A DNA stretch of 24,498 bases from Lachnospiraceae bacterium (lineage in GTDB: Bacteria; Bacillota_A; Clostridia; Lachnospirales; Lachnospiraceae), in contig JAETQR010000047.1 in NCBI GenBank assembly GCA_021770615.1, forward strand, positions 1 to 24,498, given 5' to 3'. Positions 8,074-14,786 of this stretch are shown in pieces. Positions within the stretch are counted from its first letter, which is position 1. Every line of letters begins with the position of its first letter. The notes beneath the pieces were generated by a model, which was given only the letters and a program-made list of their open reading frames with translations, was not told where the DNA came from and ran no database searches. The position numbers and the translations under genes were made by a program.

Positions 8074-8091
8074 ACCGGCAGCATTGCCGGT
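8074..8091 (-). promoter_or_regulatory. Small hairpin before the DMT transporter gene
   Basis: ACCGGCA and TGCCGGT form a perfect 7-base stem with a 4-base loop. On the minus strand it ends about 20 bases before the ATG and just before the AAAGGATGG ribosome binding site, so it would lie in the 5' leader. There is no T-run, which argues against a terminator. Confidence 0.45.
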
Positions 8092-8184
8092 GCTATTGAT
8101 CTTTTTGCGTTCTTATGGAGAGTATGGACGAAAACTGGGGATGTTATTCATTTTTTCCAGTCGGGATATAGGGGATTGTTTTTC

Positions 8185-8262
8185 GTGAGGAAACCCGGCT
8201 CCGGGCAGACGGAATTGATCTACGAATCGCAATTAAGTCTGCCCGGAGCCGGGTTTCCTCAC
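8185..8262. repeat. Long hairpin repeat with conserved loop, copy 1
   Basis: A perfect 26-base inverted repeat (8185-8210 and 8237-8262) encloses a 26-base loop at 8211-8236. Weaker pairing continues outward to about 8141 and 8305, for example GATATAG on the left against CGTATAG on the right. The loop contains GAATTGATCTAC and GCAATTAAGTC, which recur in the next two copies even though their stems are unrelated. AATTG and CAATT within the loop form a small inner stem. Confidence 0.85.
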
Positions 8263-8318
8263 AAAAGAGAAGGCTACTATACGCCCGAAAAAAAGGAATA
8301 TACATGAAGGAACTTCTC

Positions 8319-8400
8319 CAAACAGATTTGGTCTGCAAATCACAACTAAGTCCGCCCCACGCTCCTCATTCTCTCCCGAAACGAGGCTGCTATGTGACTG
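8319..8400. repeat. Degenerate half copy of the hairpin repeat
   Basis: Bases 8319-8352 align without gaps to the loop region of the first copy at 8206-8239, identical at 26 of 34 positions by my count, and seven of the eight differences are transitions. Further right, AGGCTGCTAT matches AGGCTACTAT of the first copy at the same distance (35 bases from GTC). The arm that would pair with 8350-8380 is missing, so no long hairpin can form here. Confidence 0.7.
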
Positions 8401-8402
8401 CC

Positions 8403-8564
8403 AAATAAGAGGGCTGGGCAAACAAACAGATAACTAGAAGGCCGAAATAGGAAAGAATCCCTCTCCGGCGGACTTAATTGCGCTTTGTAGATCAATTCGT
8501 CCGCCAGAGAGGGATTCTTTCCTATTTCGGCCCCTTTTTAGCTTGCTTACCGCCCCTCTTATTT
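8403..8564 (-). repeat. Long hairpin at the leuD stop codon, repeat copy 2 (inverted)
   Basis: The main stem is 34 bases (8440-8473 with 8499-8532) with one mismatch, which is a G-U pair on the minus strand, the leuD mRNA sense. An outer 11-base stem (8403-8413 with 8554-8564) includes the leuD stop codon; a large internal loop separates the two stems. The 25-base top loop, read on the minus strand, is nearly the same as the loop of the copy at 8185-8262, so this copy is inverted relative to it. Only a short T-rich stretch is nearby. Confidence 0.85.
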
Positions 8565-9044
8565 CCCATTAATATAATTCATCAGCCCTTCTGCCTCGAT
8601 GATCTTCTGCATAAATTCAGGGAATGCCTGCCCCTGATAAGTCTGATCTTTCGTCTTGTTCCAGATCTTACCGCTGTCAAAGTCGATCTCCACTTCATCT
8701 CCTGCCTCGATCGCCTTTGATGCCTCTTTGCATTCGATGATCGGAAGACCGATATTAATAGCATTCCGGTAAAAAATCCGGGCGAATGTCTCAGCGATCA
8801 CACAACTTACGCCTGCCGCCTTGATAGCAATCGGGGCATGCTCTCTGGATGAACCGCAGCCAAAATTTTTCTCAGCCACGATGATGTCGCCCTTCTTGAC
8901 ATTCTTCACAAAATCCTGATCGATATCTTCCATACAGTGTGTAGCAAGTTCCGCCGGATCCGAAGAGTTCAGATAGCGCGCCGGAATGATCACATCGGTA
9001 TCTACATTATCACCATATTTAAATACTTTTCCTAATGCTTTCAT
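8559..9044 (-). CDS. leuD: 3-isopropylmalate dehydratase small subunit
   Basis: LeuD is the swivel-domain subunit that joins LeuC to isomerise 2-isopropylmalate to 3-isopropylmalate in leucine synthesis. The 161-residue protein has the expected motifs: [18 protein letters not shown] near the start, the [19 protein letters not shown] substrate loop and [16 protein letters not shown]. The start is placed at the ATG at 9044, which has GGAGG at proper spacing; the ATG four codons earlier overlaps that ribosome binding site. It follows leuC by 16 bases and is clearly co-transcribed with it. The stop codon is part of the outer stem of a long hairpin, which may define the 3' end of the leuCD mRNA. 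Confidence 0.96.
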   Translation of the reverse strand: MKALGKVFKYGDNVDTDVIIPARYLNSSDPAELATHCMEDIDQDFVKNVKKGDIIVAEKNFGCGSSREHAPIAIKAAGVSCVIAETFARIFYRNAINIGLPIIECKEASKAIEAGDEVEIDFDSGKIWNKTKDQTYQGQAFPEFMQKIIEAEGLMNYINGK

Positions 9045-9060
9045 ATTTACCTCCATTCCT

Positions 9061-10326
9061 CTACAATCCTAAATCTGGCGGCTCTGAAATCTTTCCCGTG
9101 ATGGCGCTTGCTGCTGCCACCGCTGGACTTGCCAGATACACTTCGGACTCCACATGTCCCATACGCCCGACAAAATTACGGTTCGTGGTAGATACGGCAC
9201 GCTCTCCGGCCGCCAGTATTCCCATGTGCCCACCGAGACACGGACCGCAGGTCGGCGTACTGACGACAGCCCCTGCCTTGATAAACGTCTGCACAAGGCC
9301 TTCTTCGATCGCTTGCAGATAGATCGCCTGGGTCGCCGGGAAAATGATGCAGCGGATTCCCTTCTTCACCTTTCTTCCCTCTAACACCTTAGCAGCTGCC
9401 CGAAGATCTCCGATCCGTCCGTTCGTACACGAACCGATCACAACCTGATCGATCGTCACCTCACCGGACTCTTTTACAGTCTTCGTATTTTCAGGAAGAT
9501 GCGGAAATGCCACCGTCGGCTCAAGCGTATCCAGGTCGATGACGATCTCCTCATCGTATTCGGCGTCTGCATCCGGCTCATATACTTTATATGGCTTCGT
9601 TGAATGTTCTTTCATGTATTCAATGGTCTTCTCATCCACAGGGAAAATACCATTTTTAGCACCCGCTTCGATCGCCATATTGGCGATGGAAAAACGGTCG
9701 TCCATGGAAAGGCTGGAAACGCCCTCCCCAGTAAACTCAAGCGAGCGGTAAAGCGCGCCATCCACACCAATCTTTCCGATGAGATGAAGAATCACATCCT
9801 TTCCACTCACCCACTTTTTCAAGCTTCCTTTGAGTACTACTTTGATCGCAGACGGCACTTTGAACCACGCCTTTCCTGTGATCATTCCGGCTCCCATGTC
9901 CGTACTCCCTACGCCTGTAGAAAATGCACCAAGAGCGCCATACGTACATGTATGTGAGTCTGCACCGATGCATGTCTCCCCGGCCACGATCAGTCCCTTT
10001 TCCGGTAAAAGCGCATGCTCGATCCCCATCTCGCCTACCTCAAAATAATTTGTGATTCCCTGCTCCTTTGCATATTCTCTTACACATTTGCAATGTTCTG
10101 CAGATTTAATATCTTTATTCGGGGTAAAATGATCCGGCACAAGTGCTATTTTGTCCTTATCAAATACGGTCTTCTTGTTCAGCTTTGCAACCTCATGGAT
10201 CGCTACAGGTCCTGTGATGTCATTCGCAAGAACCATATCCAGATCTGCTTCGATCAGCTGGCCTGCTGTCACGCTGTCAAGTCCCGCATGGGCGGCCAGT
10301 ATTTTCTGGGTCATTGTCATTCCCAT
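9061..10326 (-). CDS. leuC: 3-isopropylmalate dehydratase large subunit
   Basis: LeuC carries the 4Fe-4S cluster and forms the active enzyme with LeuD in the leucine pathway. This 421-residue protein is the shorter type found in many anaerobes and archaea, related to homoaconitase. Cluster ligands are visible as Cys300 (VIGSCTNGR) and Cys360 and Cys363 ([10 protein letters not shown]). Other family motifs are [46 protein letters not shown] split over 115-143, and [25 protein letters not shown] near the end. AAAGGAG precedes the ATG by 8 bases. leuA, leuB and ilv genes are not in the window. Because homologous enzymes act on other 2-substituted malates, a related substrate cannot be excluded, but LeuCD is by far the likeliest. 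Confidence 0.95.
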   Translation of the reverse strand: MGMTMTQKILAAHAGLDSVTAGQLIEADLDMVLANDITGPVAIHEVAKLNKKTVFDKDKIALVPDHFTPNKDIKSAEHCKCVREYAKEQGITNYFEVGEMGIEHALLPEKGLIVAGETCIGADSHTCTYGALGAFSTGVGSTDMGAGMITGKAWFKVPSAIKVVLKGSLKKWVSGKDVILHLIGKIGVDGALYRSLEFTGEGVSSLSMDDRFSIANMAIEAGAKNGIFPVDEKTIEYMKEHSTKPYKVYEPDADAEYDEEIVIDLDTLEPTVAFPHLPENTKTVKESGEVTIDQVVIGSCTNGRIGDLRAAAKVLEGRKVKKGIRCIIFPATQAIYLQAIEEGLVQTFIKAGAVVSTPTCGPCLGGHMGILAAGERAVSTTNRNFVGRMGHVESEVYLASPAVAAASAITGKISEPPDLGL

Positions 10327-10461
10327 TTTCCTCTCTCCTTTCGATTTTTATATAAGCCCATTTTATCAGACAAAAAAAGAAAAGTAAAATACTCTTTTCT
10401 CATATTTATCATAACTTATAGTTATATCTATTTACTTTTTTATTCCAATATAGTATATTAA
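10327..10461 (-). promoter_or_regulatory. leuC leader region
   Basis: This AT-rich stretch carries the -10 of the leuC promoter at its right side and the leuC ribosome binding site at its left end. Within it, on the minus strand, a second weaker promoter candidate (TTACTT, 16 bases, TAAAAT) lies close to the gene. I see no T-box, no leader peptide with leucine codons and no attenuator hairpin. Confidence 0.4.
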
Positions 10462-10479
10462 TATAGATCCGGGTGTCAA
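10452..10479 (-). promoter_or_regulatory. leuC: leuC promoter with -35 inside the large palindrome
   Basis: On the minus strand TTGACA (10474-10479) is followed after 16 bases by TATACT (10452-10457), with TACTAT at 18 bases as an alternative. The -35 lies in the outer arm of the 247-base quasi-palindrome, and the -10 is outside it except for a few bases of shared sequence. An identical outward-facing TTGACA sits in the opposite arm at 10691-10696, but no suitable -10 follows there. Confidence 0.6.
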
Positions 10480-10708
10480 AAGCCCAATGTTTTTTAATGT
10501 GTCAGCAATATGCATAAAAACAATCAGCCGAACAGCCGGATGCACGAATCATTCCACTGAGCCTCAGCCCGTAGAAATCGTGTTCAGCAAAGGCCTCCAC
10601 GATTTCCTGAGTCTCAGTTGCATCGTGCATAGGGCTGTTCGGCTGATTGTTTTTATGCATATTGCCAGATCCCTAATGAACAAGGGGCTTTTGACACCCG
10701 GATCTATA
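10462..10708. repeat. 247-base quasi-palindrome between leuC and lysR
   Basis: The outer arms pair perfectly over 24 bases (10462-10485 with 10685-10708). After an internal loop of about 18-19 bases on each side, a second perfect stem of 33 bases follows (starting GCAATATGCATAAAAAC). Inside are an 8-base stem ATGCACGA/TCGTGCAT, a CTGAG-CTCAG pair on each side, and an 8-base stem AAATCGTG/CACGATTT capped by about 15 bases. The whole could fold into one long rod on either strand or extrude as a cruciform. No gene lies inside. Confidence 0.85.
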
Positions 10709-10783
10709 TAAAAGCAGCCTTGGGAAATACAGGTATCTGATATACCAGGAACTTTCCTGATCCAATGAAAAAGGAGGCAGACC

Positions 10784-11692
10784 ATGGAACATCTTTCTTA
10801 TTATCATATATTTTACACGACAGCCAGATGCGGCAGCATTTCCCGGGCCGCTGAAAAACTTTTTATCAGCCAGCCCGCCGTCAGCAAATCGATCAAAAAG
10901 CTGGAAGAACAGCTGGGCACTACTCTCTTTATACGGAATAAAAAAGGCGTCACACTCACAGATGAGGGAAAAACCCTCTACCACTATATTTCCTCTGCCT
11001 TTTCTTCCATTCAGGAAGGAGAACTCCACCTGAAAAGAAATCGTGAACTGGAAATCGGCCGGATCCATATCGGCGTCAGCACAACGCTGTGCAAACACAT
11101 CATGCTTCCTCCCCTGAACCGGTTTATCCATGAAAACCCACATGTCACAGTGACGATCGACTGTCTCTCCTCAGCGGAGGCTGCTGTCCGTCTCTGCGAA
11201 AACAAACTGGATATCGGGCTCGTCGTGGAGACAAAGGCCTCCCGTTCGCTTGCCTTCACCCCACTCACAGAGCTTTCCTATACGTTTGTCGCCTCCCGTC
11301 AGTACCTCGACAATCTGAAACTCCGCGAAAACACAGACTACAGGGATAAAAGCGGCCGCTTTTTCAAAGCCGCTACTCTTATGTTAATGGATCAGGGAAA
11401 CATTTCAAGACAGCACGTCGAAACGTATTTCCATGACAACTCGATCGAAACCGGCCAGATCCTCGAAACGAGCAACATGGAACTTTTAGTCGAATTTGCA
11501 AAGATCGGCCTTGGCGCCGCCTGTGTCATCCGCAACTTTATCGAAGATGACATAAAAAACGGCACGCTCGTAGAAATCCCTCTCAAAAAAAGCATTTCCC
11601 GGCGCACCGTAGGATTTGCCTATTCCAGCGAATCCATATACAATCCATCCGTCGAAAAGTTCAAAAAACTGACCACAGACATGATTTTTTAA
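10784..11692 (+). CDS. LysR-family transcriptional regulator
   Basis: This 302-residue protein has the LysR winged helix-turn-helix at residues 1-60 (YYHIFYTTARCGSISRAAEK, then LFISQPAVSKSIKKLEEQLG and TLFIRNKKGVTLT) and the periplasmic-binding-protein-like effector domain from about 90 to 295. AGGAGG precedes the ATG by a good distance. It is divergent from leuC across 457 bases that hold the large palindrome, the classical position for a LysR regulator of the neighbouring operon, so control of leuCD is plausible but not shown. The effector is unknown. Its stop codon overlaps that of the convergent NUDIX gene by four bases at a TTAA, with no terminator between. Confidence 0.93.
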   Translation: MEHLSYYHIFYTTARCGSISRAAEKLFISQPAVSKSIKKLEEQLGTTLFIRNKKGVTLTDEGKTLYHYISSAFSSIQEGELHLKRNRELEIGRIHIGVSTTLCKHIMLPPLNRFIHENPHVTVTIDCLSSAEAAVRLCENKLDIGLVVETKASRSLAFTPLTELSYTFVASRQYLDNLKLRENTDYRDKSGRFFKAATLMLMDQGNISRQHVETYFHDNSIETGQILETSNMELLVEFAKIGLGAACVIRNFIEDDIKNGTLVEIPLKKSISRRTVGFAYSSESIYNPSVEKFKKLTTDMIF

Positions 11693-12144
11693 AAGCCGTA
11701 GATCATATATTCATCATCCTTTATTCCTTTGAATTTCAGTTCGGCATCATAGGGCAGTTCGACCACACGATCTGTCAGCAGGGCGCGGCACATCTCCCGG
11801 CTGAGCGGCATGATATCGTCCCGCTCTACGGCCTCCTGCAGACTCATTAAAACCACCTCGCTGTTCTCATACCCATCGGAAACCGGAGTCCCGCTTATAT
11901 ACTCCATCCGGTACAAAATAAGCCACTCTTCCTTTTTCAGCCTCACCCCGATGACGTTTAACGGTCTGGCTTCCACCCCGGTCTCCTCAAGAATCTCTCT
12001 TGTCACCGCCTGCTCCGCCATCTCATTTTCCTTGACATGTCCTCCGGGCAAAAGGAGCTTATCTTTCGCCACCCCGTAAGTATGCCTCACAAGCAATACC
12101 TTTCCATCGATCATCACCACTCCGCTCACTGTCGCATGGACCAC
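11689..12144 (-). CDS. NUDIX hydrolase
   Basis: NUDIX enzymes cleave nucleoside diphosphates linked to another group. The complete Nudix box is visible: GGHVKENEMAEQAV then TREILEETGVEA, fitting GX5EX7REUXEEXGU. The start is set at a GTG at 12144, which follows AGGAGGG with a 7-base spacer and gives MVHATVSGVVMIDGKVLLVRHTYG, a usual N-terminus for small Nudix proteins. The in-frame ATG at 12201 is rejected: it has no ribosome binding site and forms the last bases of the terminator stem of the upstream gene. The protein is then 151 residues. The substrate cannot be read from the sequence; the family includes 8-oxo-dGTPase-like and ADP-ribose-type members. Confidence 0.88.
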   Translation of the reverse strand: MVHATVSGVVMIDGKVLLVRHTYGVAKDKLLLPGGHVKENEMAEQAVTREILEETGVEARPLNVIGVRLKKEEWLILYRMEYISGTPVSDGYENSEVVLMSLQEAVERDDIMPLSREMCRALLTDRVVELPYDAELKFKGIKDDEYMIYGF

Positions 12145-12189
12145 GGTTTTTCCCTCCTGTCCGATAAATTTACTCAAAAGCCTCCGTGC

Positions 12190-12230
12190 AAATAAAAACA
12201 TAGCAGATAATCCAAAGACTACCTGCTATG
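12190..12230 (-). terminator. Intrinsic terminator after the DUF6033-like gene
   Basis: On the minus strand a 14-base stem with two G-U pairs (12217-12230 with 12199-12212) and a TTTG loop is followed by TTTTTATTT. It starts 21 bases after the DUF6033-like stop codon. It ends the long minus-strand run and argues that the NUDIX gene has its own start of transcription or depends on read-through. Confidence 0.8.
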
Positions 12231-12250
12231 CAAAGCAACCGCTTAATTCC

Positions 12251-13012
12251 TTACATCACAACATTAAAACCACCAGAAGCCTCCTGCTCCTTCGCAGAAT
12301 TTCTGATCTTCTCCACGAGCGCATCGATGGAATCTGCCTCGACGAAATATCTCTCCCGCCGTTCTTCGGCCTGCTCCTTGCGCTTCGCTTCCTTTTTCTC
12401 CTCTGCCTTTTTCTCTTTGGTGCTCTCTAACTGTTTCTGTCTTGACTCGCTAATCTTATCCAGTTCGGCAAAATAAGAAACCTTTCCTTCCTTGTCGATC
12501 GACACGCCGAAACTCTTTACGGAATCCGCATCATCACCAAGTTTGTCTTTCAACTCAGCAAGCTTATCTCCGGCGCCAGCCAGCACATCCTCATACTGCT
12601 TTCTCACCGATTCATCATTCGCCATCGCCTCAAGCGTCTCCGGGTCGATCAGCACACTGTACTCTTTCATCCCCCTGCGAAGATAACTCTGCGCTTCAGC
12701 GTTAGAAGAATAGGATCCCACAAAGAAATCCATATTTCCGTATTTTTCTTTCAGCTCTTTCAAAAGATCCTGAGCCTTCTTACTGAGCCTCGTTCCCTGA
12801 TTTGCCTGTGCTTTCTCAGAAGAAGTCTTTTTTGTCTTATACTCCTCTGCTGCTACCGACGGCTCATACCTGTCTGTAGGGAACTTCCATGTCTTATCGG
12901 CTTCCTTTGCCGTATTCTGCGCTGTACGTGATGTCTTGTCATCCTTCTTTGCAGAATAATTATAATTTTTTTCCGTAGTATTCTGTAACGGCATCCATGC
13001 ATTAAAATTCAT
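12251..13012 (-). CDS. DUF6033-like protein of unknown function
   Basis: The 253-residue protein is soluble and highly charged, with no signal peptide. The first 80 residues are polar and probably disordered (many K, T, S, N). A conserved-looking core (about 76-170) contains LSKKAQDLLKELKEKYGNMDFFVG, AQSYLRRGMKEYSVLIDPETLEAMA and FGVSIDKEGKVSYFAEL. A strongly charged helix follows (about 180-222, rich in E, K and R, likely coiled coil). I recall this core as DUF6033, but this is from memory. AAAGGAG precedes the ATG by 8 bases. The leader has a GC-rich hairpin and the promoter region a sigma-D-like element, hinting at a link with motility or late-growth genes. A strong terminator follows. Confidence 0.72.
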   Translation of the reverse strand: MNFNAWMPLQNTTEKNYNYSAKKDDKTSRTAQNTAKEADKTWKFPTDRYEPSVAAEEYKTKKTSSEKAQANQGTRLSKKAQDLLKELKEKYGNMDFFVGSYSSNAEAQSYLRRGMKEYSVLIDPETLEAMANDESVRKQYEDVLAGAGDKLAELKDKLGDDADSVKSFGVSIDKEGKVSYFAELDKISESRQKQLESTKEKKAEEKKEAKRKEQAEERRERYFVEADSIDALVEKIRNSAKEQEASGGFNVVM

Positions 13013-13079
13013 ACCATGACTCCTTTCATGTGTGCGGCCGGGACAACCCCGGTCAGTCCAAATGATACCTCTATTTATT

Positions 13080-13106
13080 ATTTCGGCAGAAATATGAGAT
13101 TCTTAA
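13080..13106 (-). promoter_or_regulatory. Sigma-D-like promoter before the DUF6033-like gene
   Basis: On the minus strand TTAA (13103-13106), 15 bases, then GCCGAAAT (13080-13087) compare with the sigma-D/FliA consensus TAAA-N15-GCCGATAT: 3 of 4 and 7 of 8 positions match. The leader would be about 65 bases and includes the hairpin formed by CCGGG and CCCGG near 13050. No equally good sigma-A promoter is visible in the same spacer. Confidence 0.45.
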
Positions 13107-13125
13107 TATACAAAAGCACATTCTT

Positions 13126-13368
13126 TTAAAATCCCCTCACATTATTCTGGTGGTTATAATTCTTCATCTTCCCCTGAAGCTTATTTCCCTCTTTTTCATA
13201 ATAAGCATAAGTCTTTTCCGGGATGCTTCCATCACTTCTAAGCTCCTCCAGCCGCTTCCAGAATGCCTCATAATCCATCTTCGCCGCATCCTTATAATTA
13301 TTCGAGCAGTTCATATTGACAGACTCGAGAAGTCCTTCCAGCTCTCTGTTTTTCTTTGATCCAAACAT
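13126..13368 (-). CDS. Small soluble protein of unknown function
   Basis: I do not recognise this 80-residue protein. It begins MFGSKKNRELEGLLESVNMN, is rich in Asn, Lys and Glu, and appears to be mostly helical, with DYEAFWKRLEELRSDGSIPEKTYAYYEKEG in two stretches. No membrane segment or signal is present. The ATG at 13368 has GGAGGAT five bases upstream; the open frame extends further upstream without a start of this quality, overlapping the EamA gene in another frame, so that extension is rejected. It lies 17 bases after the EamA gene and is probably co-transcribed with it. The ~115-base spacer to the next gene carries the sigma-D-like promoter. Confidence 0.75.
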   Translation of the reverse strand: MFGSKKNRELEGLLESVNMNCSNNYKDAAKMDYEAFWKRLEELRSDGSIPEKTYAYYEKEGNKLQGKMKNYNHQNNVRGF

Positions 13369-13385
13369 ACAAGATCCTCCTTCCC

Positions 13386-14342
13386 TCATCCTTTCTGCAC
13401 CAGCACGATCCCTGCGCACACCATTCCCAGCGCCGCCAGAACCGGAAGTCCCAGGCTCTCTCCCAGAATGATCCCTGATAAGATCGTCCCGAATACCGGA
13501 GTCAGGAACATGAACACTGCCACCTTTTCCACCGGGTAATGCCTGAGCAGATACGACCATATCCCAAATCCGGCAGCCGAGATAAATACCATATACGTCA
13601 GTAAAATCGCCGTTTTCCAGTCGCTGACGCATATACTTCCTCCCATAAAGATCCCCACGAGAAGAAGCAGGACACCCCCGATTCCAAGATGGCACCCCGT
13701 GACGAGCATCGGATCCAGTTTCTCAGCTGCCTTTTTATTGATGATATTGCCGACAGCGATAAATACGGCAGAAAGAAGAAGCGCTCCCTCTCCCCGGATC
13801 GAAACCGCTCCGCCGATTCCCGAAAAGCAGGCGGTCAGCACTCCCGCCATACCGACTGCCACCCCCAGCACCTTGCACATATCCGGTTTGTTTTTAAAGT
13901 ACAGCATCCCAAAAACGACCGTGAACAGCGTGCCCATCGAGTTCATGATTGATCCCTTCATCCCGCTCACATGCGCCAGACCGACATAATAAAAGAAATA
14001 CTGCAAAAAGGTCTGGGTCAGGGCGAGGGATAATAAAAGCTTCCACGCCCCGGACAACACTTCCCCGACAGAGGCTGCTCCCTTTCCTGACACCGCTTTA
14101 TGATCTCCTGTTTGGGCATTCCCCGGGCATGGCAGCCTAAATCCATTTACACACCTCCAGACGGCCAACACCAGTATCCCGGCGAGAAAAAACCGAATTC
14201 CGGCAAAAAACATCTGGCTTCCCGTATCGTCCGCAGCGATTCCCATCCACTCATATCCTGTCTTGACACAGGGAAAGGCGCTTCCCCACAAAAAGGTAGC
14301 AAGGAATGCGCCTGCAAATAACCTTATCTTTTTCACTGGCAT
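13386..14342 (-). CDS. EamA-family (DMT) transporter
   Basis: The 318-residue membrane protein has the ten-helix EamA layout made of two related halves. The first begins AGAFLATFLWGSAFPCVKTGYEW, a typical EamA start with the conserved W-G-S-A-F, and the second includes GALLLSAVFIAVGNIINKKAAEKLDPM and VAVFMFLTPVFGTILSGIILGE. The loop at about 70-95 is long and polar. The family exports or imports amino acids, nucleotides or other small metabolites; no substrate can be assigned. Its ATG overlaps the last codons of yqeY by 10 bases, so translation is probably coupled. GC content looks somewhat higher than in the neighbours by eye. Confidence 0.9.
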   Translation of the reverse strand: MPVKKIRLFAGAFLATFLWGSAFPCVKTGYEWMGIAADDTGSQMFFAGIRFFLAGILVLAVWRCVNGFRLPCPGNAQTGDHKAVSGKGAASVGEVLSGAWKLLLSLALTQTFLQYFFYYVGLAHVSGMKGSIMNSMGTLFTVVFGMLYFKNKPDMCKVLGVAVGMAGVLTACFSGIGGAVSIRGEGALLLSAVFIAVGNIINKKAAEKLDPMLVTGCHLGIGGVLLLLVGIFMGGSICVSDWKTAILLTYMVFISAAGFGIWSYLLRHYPVEKVAVFMFLTPVFGTILSGIILGESLGLPVLAALGMVCAGIVLVQKG

Positions 14343-14770
14343 AATCTTTTCACAGTCTCATTGATAACTTTTCCATCCGCTTTTCCTTTGAGTTCTCCCA
14401 TGACTGCTTTCATGATCTGTCCCATATTTTTTGTCGCCACGACATCGGCAAATTTATCCTGGATATAGGCCTCTACTTCTTCTGCGGACATCATCTGCGG
14501 AGCAAATTCAGCGATGATATCATATCTCGCCTGATACTCTGCTTTTAGCTCCGCCCGGTCAGACGGACAAGCATCAATCTGCTCCTTTACCGTCTTCATC
14601 TCTTTTAAGATCACCTTTGTGACGATCTCCTCTGAGATATCATCCCGGCACCCCTCATCGATCGCTACCTTCTTTGCGGCGGACACAAGAGAAGAGACTG
14701 CGTCTTTTCTCACCTTATCCTTTGCCTTCATCGCCGCGATCATTTCTTTCTGCAAATCTGCAAACTGCAT
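14333..14770 (-). CDS. yqeY: GatB/YqeY domain protein
   Basis: YqeY proteins are small soluble all-helical proteins related to the tail domain of the tRNA amidotransferase subunit GatB, which contacts tRNA. Their own role is not settled. The sequence shows the family pattern: LQKEMIAAMKAKDKVRKDAVSSLVSAAK at the start, then YQARYDIIAEFAPQMMSAEEVEAYI and GQIMKAVMGELKGKADGKVINETVKRLCQ at the end. The start is put at the ATG at 14770 because GGAGGAG lies 7 bases before it; an ATG five codons earlier overlaps that site, though it has its own weaker AGGAAAG. The length is then 145 residues, normal for the family. Confidence 0.92.
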   Translation of the reverse strand: MQFADLQKEMIAAMKAKDKVRKDAVSSLVSAAKKVAIDEGCRDDISEEIVTKVILKEMKTVKEQIDACPSDRAELKAEYQARYDIIAEFAPQMMSAEEVEAYIQDKFADVVATKNMGQIMKAVMGELKGKADGKVINETVKRLCQ

Positions 14771-14786
14771 CTTTTTCTCCTCCATT

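Larger units (their letters stand above)
8053..8558. other. 506-base gene-free region filled by hairpin repeats
   Basis: No credible gene is present. From left to right there is a 7-base hairpin close to the DMT gene, a long hairpin (core 8185-8262), a degenerate half copy of the same repeat (8319-8400) and a second long hairpin (8403-8564). Small open frames on the minus strand across this stretch run through the hairpin arms and repeat one another in part, as expected of a repeat and not of genes. Confidence 0.7.

Noticed and set aside
8002..8421. Several small open frames on both strands across the hairpin cluster, with products that partly resemble one another (SSL...R.ADL pattern).
   Set aside because: They run through the hairpin arms and conserved loops, lack ribosome binding sites, and their similarity follows from the DNA repeat. 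Best seen as a repeat, not genes.
9604..9957. Plus-strand open frame of 117 codons and other frames within leuC.
   Set aside because: leuC is fully conserved on the opposite strand; these are chance frames from its codon composition.
10327..10500. T-box riboswitch or leucine leader peptide before leuC.
   Set aside because: No GGTGG-type T-box core sequence, no specifier-loop structure and no short frame with leucine codons could be found.
10487..11143. Open frames inside and beside the large palindrome (one plus, two minus).
   Set aside because: Two arise from the self-complementary arms and read partly the same residues (ICIKTISRTA) in both directions; the third is antisense to lysR.
13369..13695. 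N-terminal extension of the small 80-residue protein to 189 residues.
   Set aside because: The extension overlaps the EamA transporter gene in another frame, while an ATG with GGAGGAT at ideal spacing exists at 13368.
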